From a virus, in the IMG/VR virus record IMGVR_UViG_3300026292_000838, positions 1 through 35,774 of that record: a stretch of 35,774 nt of DNA; one strand, written 5' to 3'. Positions 1-7,195 of this stretch are shown here, piece by piece. The position numbers and the translations under genes are program-made. The notes under the pieces were generated by a model. The model saw only the letters and a program-made list of their open reading frames with translations. It was not told where the DNA came from and did no database searches. How positions within the stretch are numbered: the stretch's first letter is position 1; each line of letters begins with the position of its first letter.

Positions 1-608
1 GATTCTTTTTCAAAACTCAAAGAATGAGTCCATTCGTCTCTTTTAAACGGAATACATTGTACTAAAGGTTGTCCAGGCTTAATATCTACTTCTGACTTTC
101 TGATGTAACAAGGAAAATTTACATTGCTATGATCGTATTCGTCTGTATCAACAATAGACGGCATTATAACTAAGTCAGTATTAAATTGGTAGAACGGTTG
201 CATTAAAAGTGTGCTATAACCTTTTGGTGTTTCTATTCTCCAAGGTAATTTTATTTTATAATATCCTTTTTTCGATCCATGAATGTCAACGGGACATTGG
301 TCGTGTGTATGAAAGAAGTCTGGATTAACTATATGATTAAGGAATGTATAAAATTCTCCAGCCTTTTCGACTGGGTAAACAACTTCGGGCATTTCGATAC
401 CATTGTCCATAGAAACGCCAACGCCTTGTTCATAGGCATTAGGTATAATATAACCAGCAGTTATTATATCTCTTACTGGCATACACTTTGAAATGTTAGG
501 TTCGTTAGCTTTAAGTTTAGAGTACCATTCCGGCAAACATTTCTTTGCCGGAACAATCGGAAAATTTTTCAAAACGTGTTTATCACTACAGATAAATTTT
601 ACGTTCAT
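1..608 (-). CDS. Conserved phage-type protein of unknown function (3' end cut by window)
   Basis: An open frame starts at the ATG at 608-606 and stays open to the window edge, giving 202 codons without a stop. The start overlaps the ligase stop codon as TAATG, so translation is probably coupled to the ligase gene. The protein begins MNVKFICSDKHVL and contains PIVPAKKCLPEWY near residue 18, then KCMPVRDIITAGYIIP near residue 42. It has several histidines and cysteines but no signal peptide or membrane segment. The style resembles conserved T4-like marine phage proteins of unknown function, but I cannot name a family. The C-terminus lies outside the window. Confidence 0.8.
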   Translation of the reverse strand, partial: MNVKFICSDKHVLKNFPIVPAKKCLPEWYSKLKANEPNISKCMPVRDIITAGYIIPNAYEQGVGVSMDNGIEMPEVVYPVEKAGEFYTFLNHIVNPDFFHTHDQCPVDIHGSKKGYYKIKLPWRIETPKGYSTLLMQPFYQFNTDLVIMPSIVDTDEYDHSNVNFPCYIRKSEVDIKPGQPLVQCIPFKRDEWTHSLSFEKE

Positions 609-1945
609 TATATTTTCTCTTCTGGATTGAATCCTCTAAATGTTTTAAATCTAGGAAAACGTAAACTATACGTTTCCGAGTCTTGTGATTTAGTTCGAGC
701 ATCTGCTCTTACTTCAATTAAGTTACCAATGAGACTATCACGTTCAGCCCAGAACTCATCACGTTGAGAATCAGTGAAGCCGCTCCCACAGTTAAGTTTA
801 TAATTGTATCCATCGTCTTCTCCTTCTATTATTACGGCACCTAATCTTCCTTCATTACGTCCTGTGCCTTCTTCGACCGCAACTACTTTTAGTGTCACTT
901 CTATAAATGGTTTAGCTTTTAACCAACTATGTGTTCTTTTACATTCGTATTTTGCATCAGGGTCTTTTATCATAACCCCTTCATATCCACCGTCTACAGC
1001 CGCTTTATTAAGCTCTACAAAGCGATCTTGACCTTCTTGGGTATCTAAGTCCACATCTTCCCAATCGAGTGTTTCAACGTGTTTTAAGACGTCTTTATTT
1101 TCATCTACCCAAGCCTTAACTGCTTGACTTCTAAAAGATTGTGTTCTGTCCCAACCGCCTTTTTGAAATTCTGATAATGGACACATATCAAATAAATGTA
1201 ATACTGCATCTTTAGATTGCTTACCATCTTTTCTGTGTACTTGTTTCATTAAGTCTTGAAAGTTAGCACTCATAACTTCACCATCTAATACTAAATCATA
1301 TGGTGGTTGCTTTTCTTTTATAACTTCTTCAATCTCTGCAATAATATGTCCAAAGTTATGAAACTGTTTTCCGTTACGACTAAACATTTCAACTTTGTTA
1401 AACTTGCCGTGACTAGTATCACCTTGTATAATTGTAATAACCCTTACCCCGTCTAGCTTAACTTCAACTTGTTTCTTACCAACCATCTTCTTTTCATGAT
1501 TGGCAGAGTCGTGTGCAAGTGGACATGTAAAAACTGGTATTGAATATTGAGGAAACTTCTTTGCTACTTTATTAACAGTTTTCTCCGAAACACCACAACG
1601 TAAATCTTTAATAAGAATCCTTCTATAAAACATATTCCATTGATCCATTGTAGCAATATCTCTTGTTAAGATAATTGCATCACGAGCATCATGTCCTGTT
1701 AATTCTCTATTGTGTAATTTTTCAGCAAGTGTTTTAAAAACGTCCCATTTTAGTCCTTGTCCGTCAATTTTTGAATCCGGTACTTGCTTTACACCAAAAG
1801 TATATAATGGATCAAGAGCCATTTTAACTCCTTCAAAGAACTCGTCAAGTCCTTCTTCCATAGCTTCAAGTATAACTTGCTCTTTTGCAAGTCTAGAATT
1901 GTCAGCTTCAAGTTTAAATATAATCTCTTGTGGTTGTGTTCTCAT
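608..1945 (-). CDS. ATP-dependent DNA ligase (T4 gp30 type)
   Basis: This 445-residue protein seals nicks in duplex DNA using ATP, in phage replication and repair. Motif I is EVKLDGVR, with the adenylated lysine at about residue 163. Motif III is LVLDGEVM, motif IV is YEGVMIK, and motif V is WLKAKP near residue 340, all in the expected order for nucleotidyltransferase ligases. An N-terminal helical domain of about 140 residues and a C-terminal OB-like part fit T4 gp30 (487 residues), though this one is a little shorter. A near-consensus sigma70 promoter lies about 30 bases upstream, and the short leader carries GAGGGA before the ATG. The downstream gene starts inside the stop codon. Confidence 0.93.
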   Translation of the reverse strand: MRTQPQEIIFKLEADNSRLAKEQVILEAMEEGLDEFFEGVKMALDPLYTFGVKQVPDSKIDGQGLKWDVFKTLAEKLHNRELTGHDARDAIILTRDIATMDQWNMFYRRILIKDLRCGVSEKTVNKVAKKFPQYSIPVFTCPLAHDSANHEKKMVGKKQVEVKLDGVRVITIIQGDTSHGKFNKVEMFSRNGKQFHNFGHIIAEIEEVIKEKQPPYDLVLDGEVMSANFQDLMKQVHRKDGKQSKDAVLHLFDMCPLSEFQKGGWDRTQSFRSQAVKAWVDENKDVLKHVETLDWEDVDLDTQEGQDRFVELNKAAVDGGYEGVMIKDPDAKYECKRTHSWLKAKPFIEVTLKVVAVEEGTGRNEGRLGAVIIEGEDDGYNYKLNCGSGFTDSQRDEFWAERDSLIGNLIEVRADARTKSQDSETYSLRFPRFKTFRGFNPEEKI

Positions 1946-1981
1946 TTTAATGTCCCTCTGTTGTGCCTGTTTATTATAATT

Positions 1982-2010
1982 ATATTAACACCAAACATTG
2001 CATTTGTCAA
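1982..2010 (-). promoter_or_regulatory. Sigma70 promoter for DNA ligase
   Basis: On the minus strand, -35 TTGACA (2010-2005) is followed after exactly 17 bases by -10 TAATAT (1987-1982). The start of transcription would be near 1975, about 30 bases before the ligase ATG. This is one of a family of near-consensus promoters in the window. Confidence 0.75.
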
Positions 2011-2013
2011 CCT

Positions 2014-2844
2014 TTAATTTTGATTTGGGCCAATATCTTCTAAATTATGGCTAACCTTGACAGCATCATAATATAAAATTTGTGTAGGAAAAGCAGTTTT
2101 ATTACTTCTTTTGGAAATACGTGATTGGTAGATACCTAAATCCATACGTATTGTTCCATCTCCCCTTTTCAATGATGAAAGAGTTCTACCGTTATATTCT
2201 CCAATCTTTTTATTGTTTATGTAGAGCACATAAAACCCGTCATTGTTTCTAGAGTATTTTGCATGAATTTTTATATCTGTCCACTTGCCTTTAAATTGAT
2301 TTAATTCGCCAACATAAATTCTATGTACAGTATCACCATTAGGCATAATATCAAAATTTATTCCTTCGTTGGATCCTTTTTCTCTCAATATAGCATACGA
2401 ATGGGCATTTGTTTGATGCAGTTGTACCCAATTACTGCTTGGGGACTTCTTTCCTGGAAATCCATTTCCGAGAGATTTGTAACTGTGTGGTACGTAGATT
2501 GAAACAGAATACCAAAATGGTTTAGATGTTATTCTTGAATAATTTTTTTGCATTATTTCAGAACGTTGTCGGTCAGTAGCACAATCGCTGTGTTTGTAGT
2601 CACTTGTACACCAACCATTTTGTAATGTAAACTTCCAAGACTTGTTGCCGTCCCTAACAATCTCATTTTCTATCTGCCATTGTTGTTTTTTATACTTCAT
2701 CATTTTTTCTGACCAACTTATGTTTGATATATCGTTTACAGAATAATTAGTATTAACACCAGACATAGATGTTGAACAGCCAGTTGTACACATTAAAGTT
2801 AACAAACCTAATGTCGCAACTTTTTTAGTAATGTTTGTTTTCAT
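2014..2844 (-). CDS. Exported lipoprotein with polysaccharide-lyase-like fold
   Basis: The 276-residue protein starts at the ATG at 2844, which has TAGGAA just upstream; an earlier ATG at 2862 lacks a good site. It opens with a signal peptide (MKTNITKKVATLGLL) ending at a cysteine near residue 23 in a slightly off-consensus lipobox (TTGC). The rest resembles the heparin-lyase-like polysaccharide lyase family (Pfam PF14099 as I remember it): a WKFTLQNG strand, DRQRSEI, FWYSVSIYVP, WVQLHQT, KWTDIKIHAKYS and a final DLGIYQSR strand. Family members cleave acidic polysaccharides. A phage gene for a lipid-anchored form suggests action at the host envelope or on surface glycans. The fold call is moderate and catalytic activity is not shown. 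Confidence 0.65.
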   Translation of the reverse strand: MKTNITKKVATLGLLTLMCTTGCSTSMSGVNTNYSVNDISNISWSEKMMKYKKQQWQIENEIVRDGNKSWKFTLQNGWCTSDYKHSDCATDRQRSEIMQKNYSRITSKPFWYSVSIYVPHSYKSLGNGFPGKKSPSSNWVQLHQTNAHSYAILREKGSNEGINFDIMPNGDTVHRIYVGELNQFKGKWTDIKIHAKYSRNNDGFYVLYINNKKIGEYNGRTLSSLKRGDGTIRMDLGIYQSRISKRSNKTAFPTQILYYDAVKVSHNLEDIGPNQN

Positions 2845-2852
2845 CTTTTTTC

Positions 2853-3260
2853 CTAATGACATAATTCAAAGTTTTGCAAAATAGCTTGTAATTTAAGATC
2901 GTCTTTTTCACCAAATATGTACCCGCAAGTATCTAGTGGAATAGAATGTGTAGTGTCTCCGTCTTGTAATGGATATGTAGGATCATGTACAATACCACAA
3001 GGAAACTTATCTACTCCAAAACTTCCAGCAACTTCAACTGCGGTTCTCATTTGAGCTTCAGTAACACCAAGTACCAACACAGTACCAAAACCTTGTGTTG
3101 TTGATTGTTGCCAAGCATTGAATAGTTCTTCGTCTACATTGTATCCAGGTTCTGCATTATGTACAAATGCATTGCTGGCATGACTAGCTTGTGCCATTGC
3201 TTTACCAGGATTCATACTATCCAAATCAGTTCTCATTAATATATAAAGTACAGGTGTCAT
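2853..3260 (-). CDS. Peptidyl-tRNA hydrolase 2 (Pth2) family protein
   Basis: The 135-residue protein begins with YILMRTDLDSMNPGKAMAQ, matching the Pth2 signature of an R-T-D-L strand followed by K/G, A-Q and S-H-A (here AQASHASNAF). A later VLVLGV strand and GIVHDPTYP segment also fit the family. Pth2 releases peptides from peptidyl-tRNA that drops off ribosomes, recycling tRNA. Pth2 is typical of archaea and eukaryotes; most bacteria rely on unrelated Pth, so a viral copy is notable. It has its own sigma70 promoter and the ribosome site GAGGATACC before the ATG. Its stop lies beside the downstream lipoprotein start. It could also be a degenerate relative with another RNA role. Confidence 0.8.
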   Translation of the reverse strand: MTPVLYILMRTDLDSMNPGKAMAQASHASNAFVHNAEPGYNVDEELFNAWQQSTTQGFGTVLVLGVTEAQMRTAVEVAGSFGVDKFPCGIVHDPTYPLQDGDTTHSIPLDTCGYIFGEKDDLKLQAILQNFELCH

Positions 3261-3287
3261 GGTATCCTCTTATTAATTAATATATGT

Positions 3288-3316
3288 ATTATAACACCAA
3301 TAATGCCAATAGTCAA
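3288..3316 (-). promoter_or_regulatory. Sigma70 promoter for pth2
   Basis: Minus strand -35 TTGACT (3316-3311), 17-base spacer ending GGTGT, -10 TATAAT (3293-3288). The same GGTGT-TATAAT/TAATAT junction is seen in the ligase promoter, suggesting a shared ancestry or a shared -10 context. Confidence 0.75.
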
Positions 3317-3353
3317 CCTAGTTTTATACATGGTTTACCAATAGTTGCACGAG

Positions 3354-3361
3354 ATTAAATA
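3354..3361 (+). promoter_or_regulatory. Possible late promoter ahead of the 3412 gene
   Basis: Plus strand ATTAAATA sits about 50 bases before the 3412 start codon. It matches the T4-type late core (TATAAATA) in six of eight positions. No sigma70 promoter is seen on this strand here. Confidence 0.3.
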
Positions 3362-3411
3362 CAATTGATTCCAGTTCATGGAAGATAAGAGTATGGAAGA
3401 GGGCAACAAAG

Positions 3412-3894
3412 TTGGTAGATCCGATCACAGCAGTCGCGACAGCGACCGCGGCATTCAATGCAATAAAAAAAGGTTTCGAAGTTGGACGTGACGTAGAAGG
3501 CATGGCCGGAGACCTTGGTCGTTGGATGGGTGCAGTTAGTGATATTAAAAAGGCTGAAGAATATTCCAAGAAACCTCCATTATTTAAAAAATTATTTGCG
3601 GCAGGTTCTGTTGAAGAAGAAGCTATGCAATCATTTATGGCTAAAAAGAAAGCAGAAGATATGCGAGAAGAACTTCGTAATATCATTAGCTTTACTAGAG
3701 GTCCTAATGCATGGCAAGAACTTTTAAAGACAGAAGCAGACATAAGAAAAAAGCGCCAAGAAATGATTTATGCACAAGAAGAACGTAGAAGAAAACTCAT
3801 GGAAGTAATTATGATAATACTTGCAGTTCTATTGTGCTTTGGAGTTGTAGGTGGTATTGTTTGGCTTATAGGTCTGGATAGAGGATTGTGGTAG
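3412..3894 (+). CDS. Membrane-anchored protein of unknown function, TTG start
   Basis: The 160-residue protein probably starts at TTG 3412, because GAGGG lies nine bases upstream and the nearby ATG at 3394 is in another frame. It begins MVDPITAVATATAAFNAIKK, has a charged helical middle part with likely coiled coil (residues about 55-135), and ends with one membrane helix (about 131-155; MEVIMIILAVLLCFGVVGG). The N-terminal helix with GRDVEGMAGDLGRWMG is amphipathic. I associate this layout with conserved T4-like marine phage proteins of unknown role. It forms a plus-strand pair with the next gene, which starts directly after its stop codon, in an otherwise minus-strand region. Confidence 0.75.
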   Translation: MVDPITAVATATAAFNAIKKGFEVGRDVEGMAGDLGRWMGAVSDIKKAEEYSKKPPLFKKLFAAGSVEEEAMQSFMAKKKAEDMREELRNIISFTRGPNAWQELLKTEADIRKKRQEMIYAQEERRRKLMEVIMIILAVLLCFGVVGGIVWLIGLDRGLW

Positions 3895-4125
3895 ATGGTT
3901 CATGCCTTTATGCTAGTCGTCATTATGGGGACTGGGGAATTTAGGAAAGAACTACCGAACCCAATGATCTTTAGAGACATTAACGTTTGTTTATATTATG
4001 CAAAACGTCTTCCAAGACAATATGGCAATTATTCCTATTCAAGTTTAGTAGATGCTAAAGATCGAATAACAACGTACTGTAAACCAGTACAGGTTCAAAG
4101 TAATACGTTGTTATACGACCATTAA
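3895..4125 (+). CDS. Small exported two-cysteine protein (family A)
   Basis: This 76-residue protein starts at an ATG directly after the upstream TAG, with GAGGA about ten bases upstream. It has a short hydrophobic leader (MVHAFMLVVIMGTGEF), then a charged stretch and two cysteines: INVCLYYAKRL and ITTYCKPV. The same pattern, with a leader, an aromatic segment, C-x(2-3)-aromatic and a late cysteine, is shared with the minus-strand proteins at 4122, 25055 and 25519. A disulphide-bonded periplasmic protein is likely. The function is unknown. Its stop overlaps the convergent gene at 4122 by four bases. Confidence 0.65.
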   Translation: MVHAFMLVVIMGTGEFRKELPNPMIFRDINVCLYYAKRLPRQYGNYSYSSLVDAKDRITTYCKPVQVQSNTLLYDH

Positions 4126-4319
4126 GTAGAGGCTTCGCGTTCTTCGCAAACTGCTTTTTTGATCGCTGTCTTGACTTCTTTACCTTTTATTGTTGTTGTA
4201 GGAGTTCGTTCTACCATCTTTTTTAGAGCGAAGTTACAATATGTACTTCTCGTAAAAGGAAACTCCATTTTAATATCAGGTGTACCCGAAATCGTTAAAA
4301 CAACTACCAACCAATACAT
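4122..4319 (-). CDS. Small exported two-cysteine protein (family A)
   Basis: The 65-residue protein begins with the hydrophobic leader MYWLVVVLTISGTPDIKM, followed by FPFTRSTYCNFALKKM and ends with AVCEEREAST. The two cysteines and the F/P-rich segment before the first cysteine match the proteins at 3895, 25055 and 25519. The sequence AGAGG lies upstream of the ATG. It sits just downstream of tRNA-Thr and converges on 3895 with a four-base overlap. An exported, disulphide-containing protein is inferred; no function is recognised. Confidence 0.6.
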   Translation of the reverse strand: MYWLVVVLTISGTPDIKMEFPFTRSTYCNFALKKMVERTPTTTIKGKEVKTAIKKAVCEEREAST

Positions 4320-4338
4320 TTTTTTACCTCTTTAAATT

Positions 4339-4414
4339 TGGAGCCACTAACAGGATTCGAACCCGTGACCTATTGATTACAAATCAATTGCTCTACCAAC
4401 TGAGCTATAGTGGC
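4339..4414 (-). tRNA. tRNA-Thr (anticodon TGT), CCA encoded
   Basis: Read on the minus strand, the cloverleaf starts GCCACTATAGCTCAG and closes with a matching TAGTGGC strand. The anticodon stem is ATTGA/TCAAT with loop TTTGTAA, giving anticodon TGT for ACA codons. The T-loop is GGTTCGAATCC. The discriminator base is T and CCA is encoded at 4341-4339. Confidence 0.95.
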
Positions 4415-4419
4415 GGTTG

Positions 4420-4620
4420 CTATTTTGTCAACTTGTGACATACTAATTCTTTCCCATCAGGCGTTTCAAGAGCAATGTATGGAACTGATTTGTTGGGTTC
4501 TCTGCACTCTATCGATTCCCATGTAAATCCATTCTCTAATTGCTGATTTGCAGTCTTAATAAACTCTTGATTGTCCCAAGACCATAATGCTAAAATTGTC
4601 GCTACTCCTAATCCAAACAT
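4420..4620 (-). CDS. Small exported two-cysteine protein of unknown function
   Basis: The 66-residue protein starts MFGLGVATILALWSW, a short hydrophobic leader, and has two cysteines, in WESIECREPN and KELVCHKLTK. GGAGAGAAAC precedes the ATG. It may be a distant relative of the small exported family at 3895 and 4122, but the spacing between the cysteines is shorter. It lies in a minus-strand run between the FkbM-type methyltransferase and tRNA-Thr. No function is recognised. Confidence 0.6.
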   Translation of the reverse strand: MFGLGVATILALWSWDNQEFIKTANQQLENGFTWESIECREPNKSVPYIALETPDGKELVCHKLTK

Positions 4621-4631
4621 GTTTCTCTCCT

Positions 4632-5276
4632 TTAACTAAACAGTTGTTTGATGAACCGATCTTCGTTCATATTCGTCGAGTCGACTGTTACATATTGGTT
4701 ATTCTTCATAATCTCAAAGCCCTTTTTTCGATTATTATCGTTATTAAACTCAATGCTAAAATTTCTTACGTGGTACTTGCTAAAATCAAAACCCTCTAAA
4801 GCATCAATTTCACTTCCTTCAATGTCTATACTAATGTAATCTATTTCTTTTGGTGCTTTATAGAGATCCAAAAGATCTGTTAAAGTAATAGTAAAGACTT
4901 TGTGATTATCAAAATTGACCGATGTATCATCGACGTTACTACTTATCCCTGATCTAAAGTTCCACCCAAAAAACTCATTTCTATTTTGAGCAAGATATTT
5001 AAAGTCTACAACTTTTCCTGATTCTTTTGATACTGCTAAATCACTTATAAGTACATCTCTTGATCCACATAAACTTTTTAAGAAAGTTGGATTTGGGTCA
5101 ACACATAATCCGTTCCACTTATAAAATTTTTCTAAAATAAAAGTGTTGCTACCAGTTATTCCATCACCTGCACCTAAGTCAACAAAGTACCCATTGTTTT
5201 TATAACTGCTATTGTCTAAAGCCCAGAAATCGTTTCCGTTTTCTGATAATTTTAACATACTACCTTCAGGACCCAT
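4632..5276 (-). CDS. FkbM-family SAM-dependent methyltransferase
   Basis: The 214-residue protein has the SAM-binding glycine motif FVDLGAGDG at residues 31-39 and GLCVDPNP as the second Rossmann strand. The FkbM hallmark is IDYISIDIEGSE followed by ALEGFDF near residue 155. FkbM enzymes O-methylate sugars or other small groups, often on glycans or polyketides. In a phage the target might be a surface sugar, DNA or protein; the sequence does not tell. It follows a small gene with an 11-base overlap and belongs to the minus-strand run that contains tRNA-Arg and clpP. Confidence 0.85.
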   Translation of the reverse strand: MGPEGSMLKLSENGNDFWALDNSSYKNNGYFVDLGAGDGITGSNTFILEKFYKWNGLCVDPNPTFLKSLCGSRDVLISDLAVSKESGKVVDFKYLAQNRNEFFGWNFRSGISSNVDDTSVNFDNHKVFTITLTDLLDLYKAPKEIDYISIDIEGSEIDALEGFDFSKYHVRNFSIEFNNDNNRKKGFEIMKNNQYVTVDSTNMNEDRFIKQLFS

Positions 5277-5445
5277 TGTCTTTACCTTTTAATTCTTCTA
5301 TTCTATGTTCCATCCAACTTATTGCAGTATGAATATGCCCTGTATCGTGCGGCATTAAACAAGTTTTGGCATGTTCTATTTCTTTTTCAAGCATAGCTAT
5401 TTTTATTAAGTTTCCACTAAAGTCTTTTCGTTCTTGTTCAGTCAT
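5266..5445 (-). CDS. Small helical protein, starts at the tRNA-Arg 3' end
   Basis: A 59-residue protein (MTEQERKDFSGNLIKIAML...) starts at the ATG at 5445, immediately after the encoded CCA of tRNA-Arg. A longer frame upstream only reads through the tRNA and is not credible. The best ribosome site, GAGAAGG, is the 3' acceptor strand of the tRNA itself. The protein is predicted helical with EKEIEHAKTC and a C-terminal HRIEELKGK, probably a short coiled coil. Its end overlaps the methyltransferase start. No function is recognised. Confidence 0.6.
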   Translation of the reverse strand: MTEQERKDFSGNLIKIAMLEKEIEHAKTCLMPHDTGHIHTAISWMEHRIEELKGKDNGS

Positions 5446-5522
5446 TGGCCTTCTCGGCAGGATTCGAACCTGCGACCTCCAGTTCCGCAAACTGGCGTTC
5501 TATCCAACTGAACTACGAGAAG
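5446..5522 (-). tRNA. tRNA-Arg (anticodon GCG), CCA encoded
   Basis: On the minus strand the acceptor strands are CTTCTCG and CGAGAAG, with discriminator G and encoded CCA (5448-5446). The anticodon stem is CCAGT/ACTGG with loop TTGCGGA, so the anticodon reads GCG (Arg, CGC and CGU codons). Bacteria normally read these codons with ACG (inosine). C35 and an A in the D-loop, the usual arginine identity bases, are present. Confidence 0.9.
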
Positions 5523-5523
5523 T

Positions 5524-5826
5524 CTATTGGACATGATTTTCAACCTTTGTTACACGGTCATAACGAAAACTTCTCCATCCGTTTGCAGTCATATCCCATA
5601 CTGTTACTGTACCTTCTTTAGGTTTCTTATCAGTCTTAGGTCTGCTCTCTTCTGGTATTAGCTTTGTCATTTTTGTACATGTCATAATTCTCTCGTCGCC
5701 GTCAAGTTTGTTAAAAGTTACTTTCATAGTATTTTCTTGTAACATTTTAACTAGTTCTTCTTCAGTTGGAATACCTTTTAAGTTTGCAACTGCATCTTTT
5801 ACTTTATCATTCATTCTTGGAGTCAT
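5524..5826 (-). CDS. DUF2693 / WYL_2-like SH3-fold protein
   Basis: The 100-residue protein has a helical N-terminus (KVKDAVANLKGIPTEEELVKML) and a small beta-barrel: MKVTFNKLDGDERIMTCTKM, then KEGTVTVWDM and GWRSFRYDRV. This matches the DUF2693 (WYL_2) domain common in T4-like phages, an Sm/SH3-like fold of unknown function. Its start overlaps the upstream methyltransferase stop. It lies just ahead of tRNA-Arg in the same transcription direction. Confidence 0.75.
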   Translation of the reverse strand: MTPRMNDKVKDAVANLKGIPTEEELVKMLQENTMKVTFNKLDGDERIMTCTKMTKLIPEESRPKTDKKPKEGTVTVWDMTANGWRSFRYDRVTKVENHVQ

Positions 5827-6374
5827 TTTATTTTATACCATATTTTTTGTTTTTTTGCTATTTGCCAGGAACCCATTCCTAACTTTTCATTTACAGCTCG
5901 TCTTACTTGAGCTTGATTAATATCGTGTCCCATAATATGGCCACCAATTTTTACTTTAGGTAACCAACATTCAATATCTTCTAATACATCTTCGTATTCA
6001 TGACCTGCATCAATGAACACAAAGTCTAAAGAATTATTATCTATAAACTTGTGGGCATAATTTGTAAAATGTCTGTAAAGAACAACACGTGGATGATGCT
6101 GATTAGCAAAATCGATCATGTCTTTATAAAACTCAGTATTGATGTTTTCAGCTTGATGCTTTAAATCTTCACTATGTGTTCCGTCCCATCTTACAGATTT
6201 GTCAGCCCAAATGTCAACGCCAATTAAATGTAAGTTTGGAAGGTTGTTAATAAGATACTTAAAGTTATCGCCTTTTTGTACACCAAGTTCGGCTCCGTGT
6301 GTATAGTTGTGCTTGTTAATAAACTCAACTAGCCATTGCTCTTTATTTCGTTGTACACGTTTCTTTGCGGGCAT
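5823..6374 (-). CDS. Class I SAM methyltransferase (Methyltransf_24-like)
   Basis: The 183-residue protein has a glycine motif GAELGVQKGDN near residue 28, a second strand HLIGVDIWADKS, and the distinctive FVFIDAGHEYEDVLEDI near residue 118, followed by KIGGHIMGHD. This pattern is typical of the Methyltransf_24 group, which is often associated with small-molecule or sugar methylation. The substrate is unknown. It is the second methyltransferase in this run, after clpP (five bases apart). Confidence 0.8.
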   Translation of the reverse strand: MPAKKRVQRNKEQWLVEFINKHNYTHGAELGVQKGDNFKYLINNLPNLHLIGVDIWADKSVRWDGTHSEDLKHQAENINTEFYKDMIDFANQHHPRVVLYRHFTNYAHKFIDNNSLDFVFIDAGHEYEDVLEDIECWLPKVKIGGHIMGHDINQAQVRRAVNEKLGMGSWQIAKKQKIWYKIK

Positions 6375-6378
6375 CTTA

Positions 6379-6966
6379 CTACGCCTTTTTTGATGCTATA
6401 CTATCTGCTAAACCGTACTTGACGGATTCTTCTGCACTCATATAAAAGTCTCTGTCCATATCGTTAGCAATTTTATTTTTATCTTGTCCTGTGTGTTTTA
6501 CATATAAGTCAGTTAGTGTTTCTTTCCAATATTGCAATTCTTTATATTGTATTTCGACATCACTTGCCATGCCTTGTGTTCCGCCACTTGGTTGATGTAT
6601 CATGTGTCTTGCATGAGGAAGAACTACTCTTTTACCTTTTGTGCCAGCCATTGCTAAGAAGCTACCCATACTTGCCGCAATTCCCATAACTGTTGTATGT
6701 ATAGGAGAGTGAATAAACTGCATAGTATCGTAAATGCTCATACCTGCCGTTACACTTCCGCCTGGACTATTAATATAAAAATTAATCGGCTTTCCTCTAG
6801 ACGTTGATTCTAAGAATAACATTTGTGCAACAATTAAACTTGCACTTGTGCTATTCACGTCAGTGTCTAACATTATAATTCTATCTTTAAGAAGCCTACT
6901 ATAAATGTCGTAGCTTCTTTCACCACGTGATTCTTTTTCTATAACTACTGGTACTAAATTAGGCAT
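6379..6966 (-). CDS. clpP: ATP-dependent Clp protease proteolytic subunit
   Basis: The 195-residue protein is full length for ClpP, the barrel-forming serine protease that degrades proteins fed by ClpA or ClpX. The catalytic triad is visible: Ser99 in GIAASMGSF, His124 in HMIHQPSGG and an Asp near 173 in DRDFYMSAEE. The FYINSPGGSVTAG oxyanion region is conserved. There is no ClpA or ClpX here, so it must use host unfoldases or one encoded elsewhere. A viral clpS (16017) and a tmRNA whose tag ends ALAA are in the same window, giving it likely partners. It overlaps the upstream gene by eight bases. Confidence 0.95.
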   Translation of the reverse strand: MPNLVPVVIEKESRGERSYDIYSRLLKDRIIMLDTDVNSTSASLIVAQMLFLESTSRGKPINFYINSPGGSVTAGMSIYDTMQFIHSPIHTTVMGIAASMGSFLAMAGTKGKRVVLPHARHMIHQPSGGTQGMASDVEIQYKELQYWKETLTDLYVKHTGQDKNKIANDMDRDFYMSAEESVKYGLADSIASKKA

Positions 6967-7195
6967 GTCCTCTCCCTTGCATTTTTACAATCTCTTCTGG
7001 ACCTTTAGAAGTAAATTCCATACCTATTGCATTACCAACATAAACACTTCTACCATTCCATTTAAGTCCAACTTTACTTTCGCCAAGTAATACTGTAAGC
7101 ATCTGTCTATGCCTATAACTCATTACATCGGCTGTAACCGTTTTATCATTGTCTGTGCAGGTTACTTGGCACTTGTCATTAAATTGTTGCCTCAT
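6959..7195 (-). CDS. Small beta-rich protein of unknown function
   Basis: The 78-residue protein (MRQQFNDKCQVTCTDNDKTVTA...) has two cysteines three residues apart near the start and alternating hydrophobic strands such as MLTVLLGESKVGLKWNGRSV. It looks like a small beta-barrel and lacks a signal peptide. It is coupled at both ends: its ATG overlaps the stop of the upstream gene, and its stop lies inside clpP. No family is recognised. Confidence 0.65.
   Translation of the reverse strand: MRQQFNDKCQVTCTDNDKTVTADVMSYRHRQMLTVLLGESKVGLKWNGRSVYVGNAIGMEFTSKGPEEIVKMQGRGHA

Noticed and set aside
279-491. Plus-strand frame near the left edge
   Set aside because: Antisense of the 1-608 gene, which is intact across the same bases.
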